From contig NZ_SJSM01000030.1 of the NCBI RefSeq assembly GCF_004331685.1, positions 1-58,962 of the forward strand: a DNA stretch of 58,962 nt, given 5' to 3'. How positions within the stretch are numbered: position 1 is the first letter of the stretch; every line of letters begins with the position of its first letter. Positions 27,207-35,631 of this stretch are shown here, one piece after another. The DNA is from Pedobacter hiemivivus (lineage in GTDB: Bacteria > Bacteroidota > Bacteroidia > Sphingobacteriales > Sphingobacteriaceae). The position numbers and the translations under genes are program-made. The notes below the pieces were generated by a model, which ran no database searches, had not been told where the DNA came from, and saw nothing but the letters and a program-made list of their open reading frames with translations.

Positions 27207-28610
27207 ATGGGACAAGGCGGACATTTATTGTTAAAAAACAAAACTCCATATAGATGGAAATTAACACATAAGCATTCTTATCAGATGAAATACTGGGACA
27301 ATAGTTTTCCCAGTATTATCGAACCTGGCTCATTTGCACATGTTTATATTGAATGGACAGAAGGCACAAAAAACAAAAAAGATGATGCAGGCGAAATTGA
27401 CTATGTAATGGAGGGAATAAATGCTTCATTTCAAATTCAAGCAAGGGCTAAAAATGGATTTGAGATCAACATTTTATTCAAGAATTTTCATACCAATCAA
27501 ATTGGAAATGGAGAAACTATTCGTTTAGGTTGGAGCCATAATAACTCACTGGTGTTCATGATCGCTGGCAGTAATGGACAATTTACTTCATTGGGAAGCA
27601 GACAGAATGCTAATAAGTGGATGATTAATCTAAATGATAATAAAAAATTAAATGAAATAACTATTCCAGGCTCTCATGATACATGTACTTATGATATGTC
27701 TCTTGTTAATTATGGTTATCTCCTTAATTTAATAAATATTATACCTACTGTTGATCCCTTCTCTCTGTTATTGAAAGGTGCCATTTCCTTAGGAGGAAGT
27801 CTCGCAGTTAATCGGGTTGTAGCATTCAGCCAGTGTCAAGAAATGAATTTAAGAAAGCAGCTGGATAGGGGCTTAAGATTTTTGGACATTCGACTCAAAA
27901 AAGAGGAAAATCACTTGCAAGCATATCATGGAGGAATAAAAATCCCAATGACTTTCTCTCAAATCACACAGACTTGTTATGAATTTTTAAAGCTGAACAG
28001 TAGCGAAACTATAATTATGAGTATCCAAAATGAAGGTGATGGGAACAAACCAATTGGTGTACTTGTAAAATCAGAAATTGATGCAAACAAGGAAAAGTGG
28101 TATGTTGATTCGTCAATTCCCCGACTAGGTAATGGTACAAACAAAGAGGACGCCAGAGGGAAATTAGTTTTATTAAGACGATATGCACAGCAGGCTGACG
28201 AAACAAAGATTGGTATTAATATTTCAGACATATGGCCTCAGAATACTCAAAAGGAGAACCTGGTGAATTCTGATAACCAGTTATTCTCGATCCAGGACGA
28301 GTACCAAGATTATATTTTAAATAAACTTGACCATAAATTTTTAAATCATGTAAGGCCCTTTTTAAAAGAAACTGCCAATACTTTATTTATCAATTTTACA
28401 AGTGGAATAGGTACTACAGGAGGATTTGTATTTCCTAAAACTTTGGCAAAAGGAGATGAATCATTCTCTACTTTTAAAGGGACAAATCAATTACTATTTA
28501 ATCATCTTCTTGATAAGATGAATGGGGTATACGGTATTATCCCAATGGATTTCCCAGAATATCCAAATGACTCATTAATTCCTCTAATCATCTCTACTAA
28601 TCATTTTTAA
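27207..28610 (+). CDS. PI-PLC X-domain phosphodiesterase with N-terminal beta domain
   Basis: A 467-residue protein. Residues 1-130 are beta-rich (HSYQMKYWD, EPGSFAHVYIEW) and unassigned, perhaps a lectin-like or aegerolysin-like targeting domain. From ~145 there is a phosphatidylinositol-specific phospholipase C X domain: GSHDT with catalytic His157, DIRL with Arg229, and AYHGG with the second His241. Between them lies a hydrophobic insertion (~164-206). Bacterial PI-PLCs cleave phosphatidylinositol or GPI anchors to cyclic inositol phosphate and diacylglycerol without calcium. No signal peptide is visible, so export is unclear. It is divergent from the two-component genes. Confidence 0.85.
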   Translation: MGQGGHLLLKNKTPYRWKLTHKHSYQMKYWDNSFPSIIEPGSFAHVYIEWTEGTKNKKDDAGEIDYVMEGINASFQIQARAKNGFEINILFKNFHTNQIGNGETIRLGWSHNNSLVFMIAGSNGQFTSLGSRQNANKWMINLNDNKKLNEITIPGSHDTCTYDMSLVNYGYLLNLINIIPTVDPFSLLLKGAISLGGSLAVNRVVAFSQCQEMNLRKQLDRGLRFLDIRLKKEENHLQAYHGGIKIPMTFSQITQTCYEFLKLNSSETIIMSIQNEGDGNKPIGVLVKSEIDANKEKWYVDSSIPRLGNGTNKEDARGKLVLLRRYAQQADETKIGINISDIWPQNTQKENLVNSDNQLFSIQDEYQDYILNKLDHKFLNHVRPFLKETANTLFINFTSGIGTTGGFVFPKTLAKGDESFSTFKGTNQLLFNHLLDKMNGVYGIIPMDFPEYPNDSLIPLIISTNHF

Positions 28611-28685
28611 TAAAATATCAATGTCCGCTCTGTCCATTGCTTTTAGGCCATAATAACACAGTTCTCATCATAGTCATCCCTTACA

Positions 28686-30767
28686 ATGAAAAAAACAAGA
28701 CCTGAAAAAATATACCATACAAAATTGGTTGGTATATTAATCATAGTGCTTATGTTCGTTTACAACAGTGCAGCCGGGGAATTCTACATCCTCAATAACC
28801 CAACTTCAGCCTTTCCATCGGACGATATTAGTGGAGGTGGTTCCAGAACATATAGTTATGCTAATTCATTTTGGATACGAGCTTATGGTTGGAGTGACGA
28901 AGAATTTTCCATTCAAATTACTAATTCTTCTAATCCTGGGGTAGTGGCTCTTGGAGGGCAAAATTACAATGCCCTTGGAGCTACCCGGGCAAAACATTAT
29001 CCACTTATATTTACTGGCCTTGGCACCACAACAATTACTTTTTCGGCCATACAGAATAGCAACAATGCAGTTTTAGGTACAGTCACTGTTACTTTTACCA
29101 TTACAGCATCAACGCTTAATATCACAGCTCAGAATAAAAACAAGACTTACAGTTCTGCCGATCCCCAATTCAACTATAATGTTTCCGGTCTGCGTAGTGG
29201 TGAGTCGGCTACGAGCATCGTATCAGGAAGCATGTTAAGAGCTGCTGGAGAGAATGTAGGGACCTATGCCATTACGCCGGCGGCTACATTTACAATAAAC
29301 AGTCCCAACTATAATTTGGGAACTATAACCAACGGCACTTTTACCATTAATAAAGCCAATATAACTGGTGTTTCTCTAAGTCCGCAAAGCTATGTTTATG
29401 ATGGCACAGCCAAATCGCTAAGCATTAATGGCAATCTTCCTGCTGGCACAAGCTTAAATTATGCCAACAATACTTTAACCAATGCAGGCACACAGGAAGT
29501 AACGGCCTCTATAACGGGGACTAATTATAATGATCTGATACTAAAAGCAAATCTAACCATCAACAAAGCCGGTATAACCGGTATTACCTTAAGTCCGCAG
29601 AGCTATGTTTATGATGGCACAGCCAAATCGCTAAGCATTAATGGCAATCTTCCTGCTGGCACAAGCTTAAATTATGCCAACAATACTTTAACGAATGTTG
29701 GTACACAAGAAGTTACTGCCAGTATTACAGGGAGCAATTATAATGACCTGACACTAAAAACAAACATAGCGGTAACTAAAAAAATAGTTACGATTATAGC
29801 AACAGCAGTTAGTAAAGTTTATGGCAATTCAGATCCTGTATTAGCTTATACTTCTAGCGAGGCTTTAATAACAGGTAATAATTTTAGTGGAACCATTGTA
29901 AGAGCAGCAGGTGAGAATGTAGGCAGTTATAACATTACGCAAGGAACATTAACTGCAGGTGGTAATTATCAGATCAACTATACCGGTGCAAGTTTAACTA
30001 TAACCAAAGCCATATTAACAGTAACAGCAAACAATGCACAAATGTGCCAGGGTACTGGGCTTCCTGTGTTTACAACTAGCTACAGTGGTTTCAAGTATAA
30101 TGATAATGAAAGTAGCTTAAATACTAAAGCTAAAGTAAACACTACAGCGATCAGTAGTTCACCAGTAGGGAATTATTTACTTGTTCCAGCTGAAACTGCA
30201 TCAGGTAACTACAGTTTTAACTATGTCAATGGTACATTGAGCATCAATGCATTACCGGTTGTGGTTATAACAAGTAGCAGAGGTAATAGCATCAGCAAAG
30301 GTGAAAGCCTACAGCTTATTGCCACTGGCGGTGCCAGTTACATTTGGTCGTCAACAAAAGGAGCGACATCAGGTCCGAATAATGCGATACTGACTATTCG
30401 CCCTGAGCAAACAGCCACCTATAGCGTAACGGCAAGTAATGCCAACGGTTGTGGCCAAAGCACAAGTATAACCATCGAGGTAAGGGATGATTTTGAAATG
30501 GTGAAGGCTAATAATATTCTTACGCCAAATAATGATGGCTACAATGATGTATGGATGGTCGACAACATAGATATGTATGCAAATAATGAAGTAAAAATAT
30601 TTGATAAGACGGGACGACTTTTATACAGTAAAAAAGGCTATGATAATACCTGGGACGGGACGGTAAATGGAGGACCGCTAATCGAGAATACCTACTACTA
30701 CATCATTGATTTCGGGACCGCCAAACCTAAACAAAAAGGATACATCACATTAATCAGACAACAATAA
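28686..30767 (+). CDS. MBG/YDG-repeat surface protein with CHU_C (gliding-motility-associated) C terminus
   Basis: A 693-residue exported protein with an N-terminal hydrophobic signal (LVGILIIVLMFVYNS), a ~100-residue beta domain, then tandem MBG-type modules (ITAQNKNKTYSSADPQFNYN; SPQSYVYDGTAKSLSINGNL twice; VTKKIVTIIATAVSKVYGNS) and a PKD/Ig-like segment. The last ~90 residues are the CHU_C domain (ILTPNNDGYNDVW, KIFDKTGRLLY, GYDNTWDG), associated with type IX secretion and surface attachment. It probably acts as an adhesin or surface-layer protein. The PorP/SprF gene follows after 1 nt, a common partner for type B T9SS cargo. Confidence 0.88.
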   Translation: MKKTRPEKIYHTKLVGILIIVLMFVYNSAAGEFYILNNPTSAFPSDDISGGGSRTYSYANSFWIRAYGWSDEEFSIQITNSSNPGVVALGGQNYNALGATRAKHYPLIFTGLGTTTITFSAIQNSNNAVLGTVTVTFTITASTLNITAQNKNKTYSSADPQFNYNVSGLRSGESATSIVSGSMLRAAGENVGTYAITPAATFTINSPNYNLGTITNGTFTINKANITGVSLSPQSYVYDGTAKSLSINGNLPAGTSLNYANNTLTNAGTQEVTASITGTNYNDLILKANLTINKAGITGITLSPQSYVYDGTAKSLSINGNLPAGTSLNYANNTLTNVGTQEVTASITGSNYNDLTLKTNIAVTKKIVTIIATAVSKVYGNSDPVLAYTSSEALITGNNFSGTIVRAAGENVGSYNITQGTLTAGGNYQINYTGASLTITKAILTVTANNAQMCQGTGLPVFTTSYSGFKYNDNESSLNTKAKVNTTAISSSPVGNYLLVPAETASGNYSFNYVNGTLSINALPVVVITSSRGNSISKGESLQLIATGGASYIWSSTKGATSGPNNAILTIRPEQTATYSVTASNANGCGQSTSITIEVRDDFEMVKANNILTPNNDGYNDVWMVDNIDMYANNEVKIFDKTGRLLYSKKGYDNTWDGTVNGGPLIENTYYYIIDFGTAKPKQKGYITLIRQQ
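29378..29692 (+). repeat. Tandem 213-bp MBG repeat within the surface protein gene
   Basis: Positions 29388-29479 and 29601-29692 are identical over 92 nt, offset by exactly 213 nt (71 codons). The flanks of each unit are diverged copies, showing a recent tandem duplication or gene conversion of one MBG module. Confidence 0.9.
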
Positions 30768-30768
30768 G

Positions 30769-31653
30769 ATGAAATTATATAAACAACTATTAGGAGTTAT
30801 TGCAGTTTGTGCTTTGTTTGTAAATTTAGGTTACGCACAGCTAAATCCACTTTCTGCACAGTATTATACCAATCAATATCTGGCCAATCCTGCTTTTGCT
30901 GGCGCAGAGCAAGGCTTAAAACTAAATGGTGTTTACCGCAAGCTTTGGAACAATGTACCGGGATCACCATTAACACAAAACCTAACTACCGATTATGGCT
31001 TTAACAAAGTGGGTATCGGTTTAACGTTGAATAATGAAAGTGCCGGTCTGCAAAGGCAAACCAGAATTGTGGGGACTTACGCCTATCACCTGAAACTAAA
31101 CGAGTCGAATGATCAGTTGCATTTTGGAGTGTCAATAGGCTTGATGAGCCAGCGCCTGGAGAATGCCGATATCTATGGGAATGCTAGTGATCCAATGGTC
31201 GGGCAGTATAACGACCGTAAGCCTTACCTTGATGGTGATTTAGGAATTGCATATACTTCAGGAAAACTGAGCCTTCAGGCAGCAGTCCCTAACCTAAAAA
31301 GTGTATTAAAAAAGGATGCGATTAAACTGGCAGATGTGGCAACTTTTTACGCCGCTGCAAGTTATAAGATAAAAATCAGTGAGGGGGCCGAAGCGATGAA
31401 TCTGGAGCCTTTGGTGGCTTATCGCGGGGTAAAAGGTTTTGATAATATCTGGGATGCGGGGGCGCAGCTTGATATTGCCAATAAGCAGGTGTTTTTACTC
31501 GGTATGTATCACAGTACTGAAAATGCCACCTTCGGTTTAGGTATGAACTTCAAAAAGAAATACCTGGTCAGCGGAATTTATACCACACAGACATCGGCAT
31601 TAAGTAACTATACCAATGGAAGTTTTGAATTGAACCTGAGGCTAAAAATATAA
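30769..31653 (+). CDS. PorP/SprF-family type IX secretion membrane protein
   Basis: A 294-residue outer-membrane beta-barrel with a signal peptide (1-23, ending GYAQ) and the family start LNPLSAQYYTNQYLANPAFA followed by GLKLNGVYRKLWNN. The C-terminal LNLRLKI ends like a barrel strand. PorP/SprF proteins hold or dock type B T9SS cargo at the surface and are usually encoded right after a CHU_C protein, as here (1-nt gap). Its role with the MBG-repeat protein is therefore well supported by context. Confidence 0.93.
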   Translation: MKLYKQLLGVIAVCALFVNLGYAQLNPLSAQYYTNQYLANPAFAGAEQGLKLNGVYRKLWNNVPGSPLTQNLTTDYGFNKVGIGLTLNNESAGLQRQTRIVGTYAYHLKLNESNDQLHFGVSIGLMSQRLENADIYGNASDPMVGQYNDRKPYLDGDLGIAYTSGKLSLQAAVPNLKSVLKKDAIKLADVATFYAAASYKIKISEGAEAMNLEPLVAYRGVKGFDNIWDAGAQLDIANKQVFLLGMYHSTENATFGLGMNFKKKYLVSGIYTTQTSALSNYTNGSFELNLRLKI

Positions 31654-31719
31654 TGTACCTATAAGTTTAAACTGAATAATTTCATACTTTTACAGTAGTA
31701 AATCATAGTCAATTTTATC

Positions 31720-32646
31720 GTGCAGGAAAACAAGCATGAAGCCAAATCACTATCCGAACTCTACCAGCATTTAGGGTTTCCGGTAGACCTGATCCATACC
31801 TTGGAGGGCTTCACTATTCACAACCTGAAAGACACCCGTTTTGAACTGCCCTACAACTCGCCCTCATTCCGCCCGGATTATTTCTCTTTCCTATTTGTAA
31901 AAGATGGTAGTGGCAGATATACCATTGACGGTGTCGGCTTTAATGTTGAGCCTCATTCCATTTATTTTACCAATCCTAGCAATTACAGAACTTTTAGCTG
32001 GACAAAGGTTGAGGATATTTACCTGATCACTTTCGATGAAACTTTCTTAAAGAAATTTGTCAGTACTGAAGTCTTTGAAGAGTTTCCGTTCCTCCTCACG
32101 GAAACGATTAGCCCAAAGGTGCTAAACATTGATTTCTTTGAAGTGGTAGATAAACTGTTTCAGGACATCCATAATGAGTTTTTAAAACAGTCTACTGATC
32201 AGCATAAAATAACAGGCCATTTGCTGGCAGTTTTGCTTTACCGTATAAAGGAGTACTTCTGGAAAGATTATAACCCTATTTATGAAGGGAACAGAAGTTC
32301 GCAGATCGTAAAGTTATTTAAGCAGATGCTTGAAAAACATTATCGTGATCTAAGTGCGGGAAAGGTAGAGACCATTTTCAGGGTACAGGATTATGCCGAC
32401 GGCCAGCACCTCAACCCTAATTATCTGAGCAATGTTATCAAACATAAAACAGGTAAACCTATTGCCACCTGGATAGCGGATAAAACCATTGCCGAAGCGA
32501 AATCACTGTTGCAGAGCGCGGGAACTTCCATTAAAGAGATCACTTATAAGCTTGGGTTTTCAGAAGTTGCGCATTTCAGTAATTACTTTAAGAAAAATAC
32601 AGGGACCTCTCCAGCCCAGTATAGAAAAGAACATCTTCAATCATAA
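31720..32646 (+). CDS. AraC-family transcriptional regulator
   Basis: A 308-residue regulator. It has an N-terminal cupin-like sensing part (SFLFVKDGSGRYTIDGVGF, EPHSIYFTNPSNYRTFSW) and a C-terminal AraC double helix-turn-helix (about 205-305: NPNYLSNVIKHKTGKPIATW, IKEITYKLGFSEVAHFSNYF, GTSPAQYRK). The start is GTG at 31720; an in-frame stop lies 21 nt upstream and no ATG occurs between. It is followed after 113 nt by two SDR genes on the same strand, its likely targets. Confidence 0.92.
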   Translation: MQENKHEAKSLSELYQHLGFPVDLIHTLEGFTIHNLKDTRFELPYNSPSFRPDYFSFLFVKDGSGRYTIDGVGFNVEPHSIYFTNPSNYRTFSWTKVEDIYLITFDETFLKKFVSTEVFEEFPFLLTETISPKVLNIDFFEVVDKLFQDIHNEFLKQSTDQHKITGHLLAVLLYRIKEYFWKDYNPIYEGNRSSQIVKLFKQMLEKHYRDLSAGKVETIFRVQDYADGQHLNPNYLSNVIKHKTGKPIATWIADKTIAEAKSLLQSAGTSIKEITYKLGFSEVAHFSNYFKKNTGTSPAQYRKEHLQS

Positions 32647-32724
32647 ATAATTCCTTTTAAACCTTTCTGTAAAATTTGCAACTAATACTGTAATGCTCGC
32701 AAAAGTTACCCCGTTTCCTGCTTT

Positions 32725-32732
32725 TATCTTTG
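32725..32732 (+). promoter_or_regulatory. Candidate -7 box for the SDR genes
   Basis: TATCTTTG fits TAnnTTTG, 28 nt before the ATG of the first SDR gene. A clear -33 TTTG is missing, which would fit a promoter dependent on the AraC-type activator. Confidence 0.45.
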
Positions 32733-32759
32733 TAGTATCAAATTTAAAAGATAGAAAAC

Positions 32760-33497
32760 ATGAAAGATTTATCAGAAAAAGTAATCCTAATAACAGGATC
32801 ATCCAAAGGAATAGGTGCTGCTATTGCATTAAAATTGGCAGAAGAAGGCGCTAAAGTAATCGTTAACTACGCAGGTGGTAAAACAGAAGCAGAAAGCGTT
32901 GTTGCAAACATCAGAGAAAAAGGCGGCGATGCCATTTCTGTTCAGGCAGACGTTAGTAAACCGGATCAGGTAGAAGCCTTATTCGATCAGGCTATTGCTC
33001 AATACGGCAAAATAGACGTACTGGTAAACAATGCTGGTATCATGATTACCAAATTCATCAAAGACACCACCGATGAAGATTTCACCCGCCAGTTCGACAT
33101 CAACGTAAGAGGTGTTTTCAATACCTTACGCGAGGCTTCATCGAAACTGGCCGATAATGGAAGCATTATCAATTTTTCTACCACCGTTAACAGATTGATG
33201 CTACCTACTTATGGTACTTATGTCGCCACCAAAGCAGCCGTTGAGCAATTGACCCGTGTCTTTTCCAAAGAAATCGGTAGAGGTATTAATGTAAACTCTG
33301 TATCTCCTGGTCCAACCAACACGGAGCTATTCGTTAAAGGCAAACCACAAGAAATAATAGACAGACTAGCGTCGATGAATCCGTTCGGAAGAATTGGTGA
33401 ACCTAATGATATTGCGGAGGTGATTGTATTCCTTGCCAGTGATGCGGCAAAATGGATTAATGCACAGAACATTGGCGTTAACGGCGGAATGGCCTAA
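32760..33497 (+). CDS. Short-chain dehydrogenase/reductase (SDR), first of two
   Basis: A 245-residue classical SDR. It has the cofactor motif TGSSKGIGAAIA (14-25), NNAG, a catalytic Ser in INFSTTVN, the catalytic YVATK (Tyr and Lys), and the PGPTNTELF loop. The length is normal and it is likely an NADPH-dependent keto/hydroxy reductase; substrate unknown. It lies between the AraC regulator and a second SDR gene 84 nt downstream. The two SDRs are clearly related but not near-identical. Confidence 0.93.
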   Translation: MKDLSEKVILITGSSKGIGAAIALKLAEEGAKVIVNYAGGKTEAESVVANIREKGGDAISVQADVSKPDQVEALFDQAIAQYGKIDVLVNNAGIMITKFIKDTTDEDFTRQFDINVRGVFNTLREASSKLADNGSIINFSTTVNRLMLPTYGTYVATKAAVEQLTRVFSKEIGRGINVNSVSPGPTNTELFVKGKPQEIIDRLASMNPFGRIGEPNDIAEVIVFLASDAAKWINAQNIGVNGGMA

Positions 33498-33581
33498 TAG
33501 CAGGTTTTGCATTTGCCATACTCAACGATTATGGCATCAGAAGTATCCACAAATTTAAAACAGTAAAAAACAATATTTAAA

Positions 33582-34334
33582 ATGAACACATTACAAAATA
33601 AAACAGCCTTAATTACAGGCTCAGCAAGAGGCTTAGGAAAAGCCATCGCAGAAAGATATGCCGCTCTGGGAGCCAATATAGTGATCAACTATTCAAGAGA
33701 TAAAGCTTCTGCTGATGAGGTAGTATCTAATATTACGGCAATGGGCGTAAAGGTTATTGCCATACAAGCAGATGTAAGCAAGGTTTCGGAGATAGAGCGA
33801 TTGTTTGATGAAACCCAAAAAGCATTTGGAAAAATAGATATTGTAGTTGCCAATGCAGGTATCGAAATGGTGGAAACACCGGTTAGTGAATTTACAGAAG
33901 AACAATTCGACCGTTTGTTTTCCATCAATACCAAAGGAGCCTATTTTACAATGCAACAGGCAGCCAAAAATGTGGAAGATAATGGACGCATCATCTACAT
34001 TGCTTCTAGTACTACAGCTTTTCCCGTTGCGGGGATGGCAGTTTATGGCGGTAGTAAAACCACACCACGCTACCTGGTCGATGTACTTTCCAAAGAGATC
34101 GGCCATCGCGGGGTAACTGTTAATACGATCATTCCTTTCGCAGTAGACCATTCGGGCATTTTTGCCGAAGAAGGAAGTTATCCGGAGTTGAGAAAATCAT
34201 TGCTGGATAGCTGCCCGATGGGAAGATTGGCAGAGGTAGAAGATGTAGCGAATGTTGCAGAGTTTTTTGCAAGCGATATGTCTTCTTTCGTGAATGGACA
34301 ACACTTATTGGTAAACGGCGGAGCTACACAATAA
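33582..34334 (+). CDS. Short-chain dehydrogenase/reductase (SDR), second of two
   Basis: A 250-residue SDR with TGSARGLGKAIAERY at the cofactor site, ANAG in place of NNAG, a catalytic Ser in IYIASSTT and YGGSK as the catalytic Tyr/Lys motif. Its order and context suggest a tandem SDR pair under the AraC regulator. The reaction cannot be specified. The truncated lipoprotein gene starts 7 nt after its stop, consistent with a former three-gene operon. Confidence 0.92.
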   Translation: MNTLQNKTALITGSARGLGKAIAERYAALGANIVINYSRDKASADEVVSNITAMGVKVIAIQADVSKVSEIERLFDETQKAFGKIDIVVANAGIEMVETPVSEFTEEQFDRLFSINTKGAYFTMQQAAKNVEDNGRIIYIASSTTAFPVAGMAVYGGSKTTPRYLVDVLSKEIGHRGVTVNTIIPFAVDHSGIFAEEGSYPELRKSLLDSCPMGRLAEVEDVANVAEFFASDMSSFVNGQHLLVNGGATQ

Positions 34335-34341
34335 AACACAT

Positions 34342-34581
34342 ATGCTAAAAATGCGGATAATATATATCCTCCTATCGGTTTGCGGCTTGTCTGCATGTGG
34401 GCAGATCAACAAGCGCCACGAACATAAAACATTAACGGAAATGGATAAAAATAAGATCAGTAACCTTTTGGTAAAACAGGCCTTCCTTGCCTGGCAAGAA
34501 GGAAATTCAGAAAATGGACACAATTATTACCTTGTATCTTTTATATCGTACTTACTAAGAATATCTACAATTAAAGGTTGA
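34342..34581 (+). pseudogene. Truncated NTF2/SnoaL-like lipoprotein (N-terminal remnant)
   Basis: The 79-codon frame starts with a clear lipoprotein signal (LLSVCGLSAC) and a segment typical of the first helix of SnoaL/NTF2-like proteins (NLLVKQAFLAWQEGNSEN), then loses family character after about residue 58. The remaining codons run through the 3' end of the opposite-strand SGNH gene (34527 onward), so the original C-terminal part is missing. The break falls at about 34515-34527. The second in-frame Met at residue 4 is an equally good start. It is probably nonfunctional, though a short lipopeptide cannot be excluded. Confidence 0.6.
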
Positions 34582-35630
34582 ATATGAGTGATCATCCTTT
34601 CATAGCCCAAATCGTTTGGGTGTACGCCATCTACCGTACCCTCATGATCATTTCCCATCATTTTTTCGGAAGTAATAAAATACAAGTCCTTTAGCCCCTT
34701 ATCTAGTAGCGCCAGTACTTCTTGCTGGATATTGATATTTTGGTTCTTCACGGTCTCGCCCACTACTTTATCCCAATAACCAGATTCTCTAATTATACTT
34801 TGCATTACAATAATTGGTGCCTTTGGATGTTTGCGTCTAATGGTATTTACTAAATAAGCGGTACGCTCTTTAATCAGCGTTGGATTGGTGTTGGGTACAC
34901 AATCTAAGATATAAGCATCGGCATCGATAGCAGCTACCATGTCTGCCACCTCTGGCTCCATCTTGGCGCTACCACTTAACCCCAAATTAATAAAGTTAAG
35001 CCCCGTTAATCTAGATAACCTGGCCGGATAAGCCATACCTGGCCTACTCGCTCCAGTACCCTGTACAATACTAGACCCATAAATCAATATCCTTTTGGCA
35101 AATGGATCCGCAGCAGCGGTAATCTTTGCCTTTTTCTCTATCCCAATCTGTACATCTTCAACTTTGTCATATAACGGCAAATACAATAGACACTCCTTTT
35201 CGGTATTATCCATCCTACTGATAACAATTTCGTCATTACAAACACCACTTACTCTACCTATACCTGCAAACTGCCATTTACCGTCTTTTTTTATGTAAAG
35301 GTCAACTCCTTTATGTGCTGTTGGCGACATATTTGCCAAGGCTCTGCTCTTTGAAACACACCATTTGGCCCCTATAACTGTGCTATTAGTTTTAAATGAA
35401 ATAGCTAACCCTGCCGAGTTGGTTAACAATTGCGCTACTCGTGGTGGTAAACCTTTGTATTTGTTACTATCTATACGATCGTAAATAGTGGGTGTTTCTT
35501 CACTTTTACCGATCAACGTAAGCATTTTGGCACTCGTAAAATTCAATTGATCAGTTTTTTGCGCCCGGACGATCAATGTAGTCGCACTTAAAAATGCAAT
35601 CAATAATATGCTTTTAACAATTCGCTTCAT
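34527..35630 (-). CDS. Secreted SGNH/GDSL-family hydrolase
   Basis: A 367-residue exported hydrolase with a signal peptide (1-23, ending VRAQ), an N-terminal beta-sandwich of the SGNH_N type (about 55-165) and a catalytic SGNH domain (from ~178). Nucleophile Ser187 is in YGSSIVQGTG, the glycine block is LGLSGSAKM, the Asn is in DCVPNTNP and the C-terminal pair is in DGVHPNDLG. Such enzymes remove acyl or acetyl groups from lipids or glycans. It is the last gene of the second SusCD locus, 1 nt after the neighbouring phosphodiesterase-fold gene, so it may deacylate a phospholipid-type substrate. Confidence 0.88.
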   Translation of the reverse strand: MKRIVKSILLIAFLSATTLIVRAQKTDQLNFTSAKMLTLIGKSEETPTIYDRIDSNKYKGLPPRVAQLLTNSAGLAISFKTNSTVIGAKWCVSKSRALANMSPTAHKGVDLYIKKDGKWQFAGIGRVSGVCNDEIVISRMDNTEKECLLYLPLYDKVEDVQIGIEKKAKITAAADPFAKRILIYGSSIVQGTGASRPGMAYPARLSRLTGLNFINLGLSGSAKMEPEVADMVAAIDADAYILDCVPNTNPTLIKERTAYLVNTIRRKHPKAPIIVMQSIIRESGYWDKVVGETVKNQNINIQQEVLALLDKGLKDLYFITSEKMMGNDHEGTVDGVHPNDLGYERMITHIQPLIVDILSKYDIKDTR

Positions 35631-35631
35631 T

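Noticed and set aside
27075..27224. Upstream extension of the sensor kinase to 27224
   Set aside because: The extra 50 residues precede a clean signal peptide and overlap the promoter and start of the divergent PI-PLC gene; GTG at 27074 is better.
33693..34151. A 152-codon - strand open frame opposite the second SDR gene
   Set aside because: It is antisense to a well-supported SDR and its translation is Cys/Ile/Asn-rich with no domain pattern.
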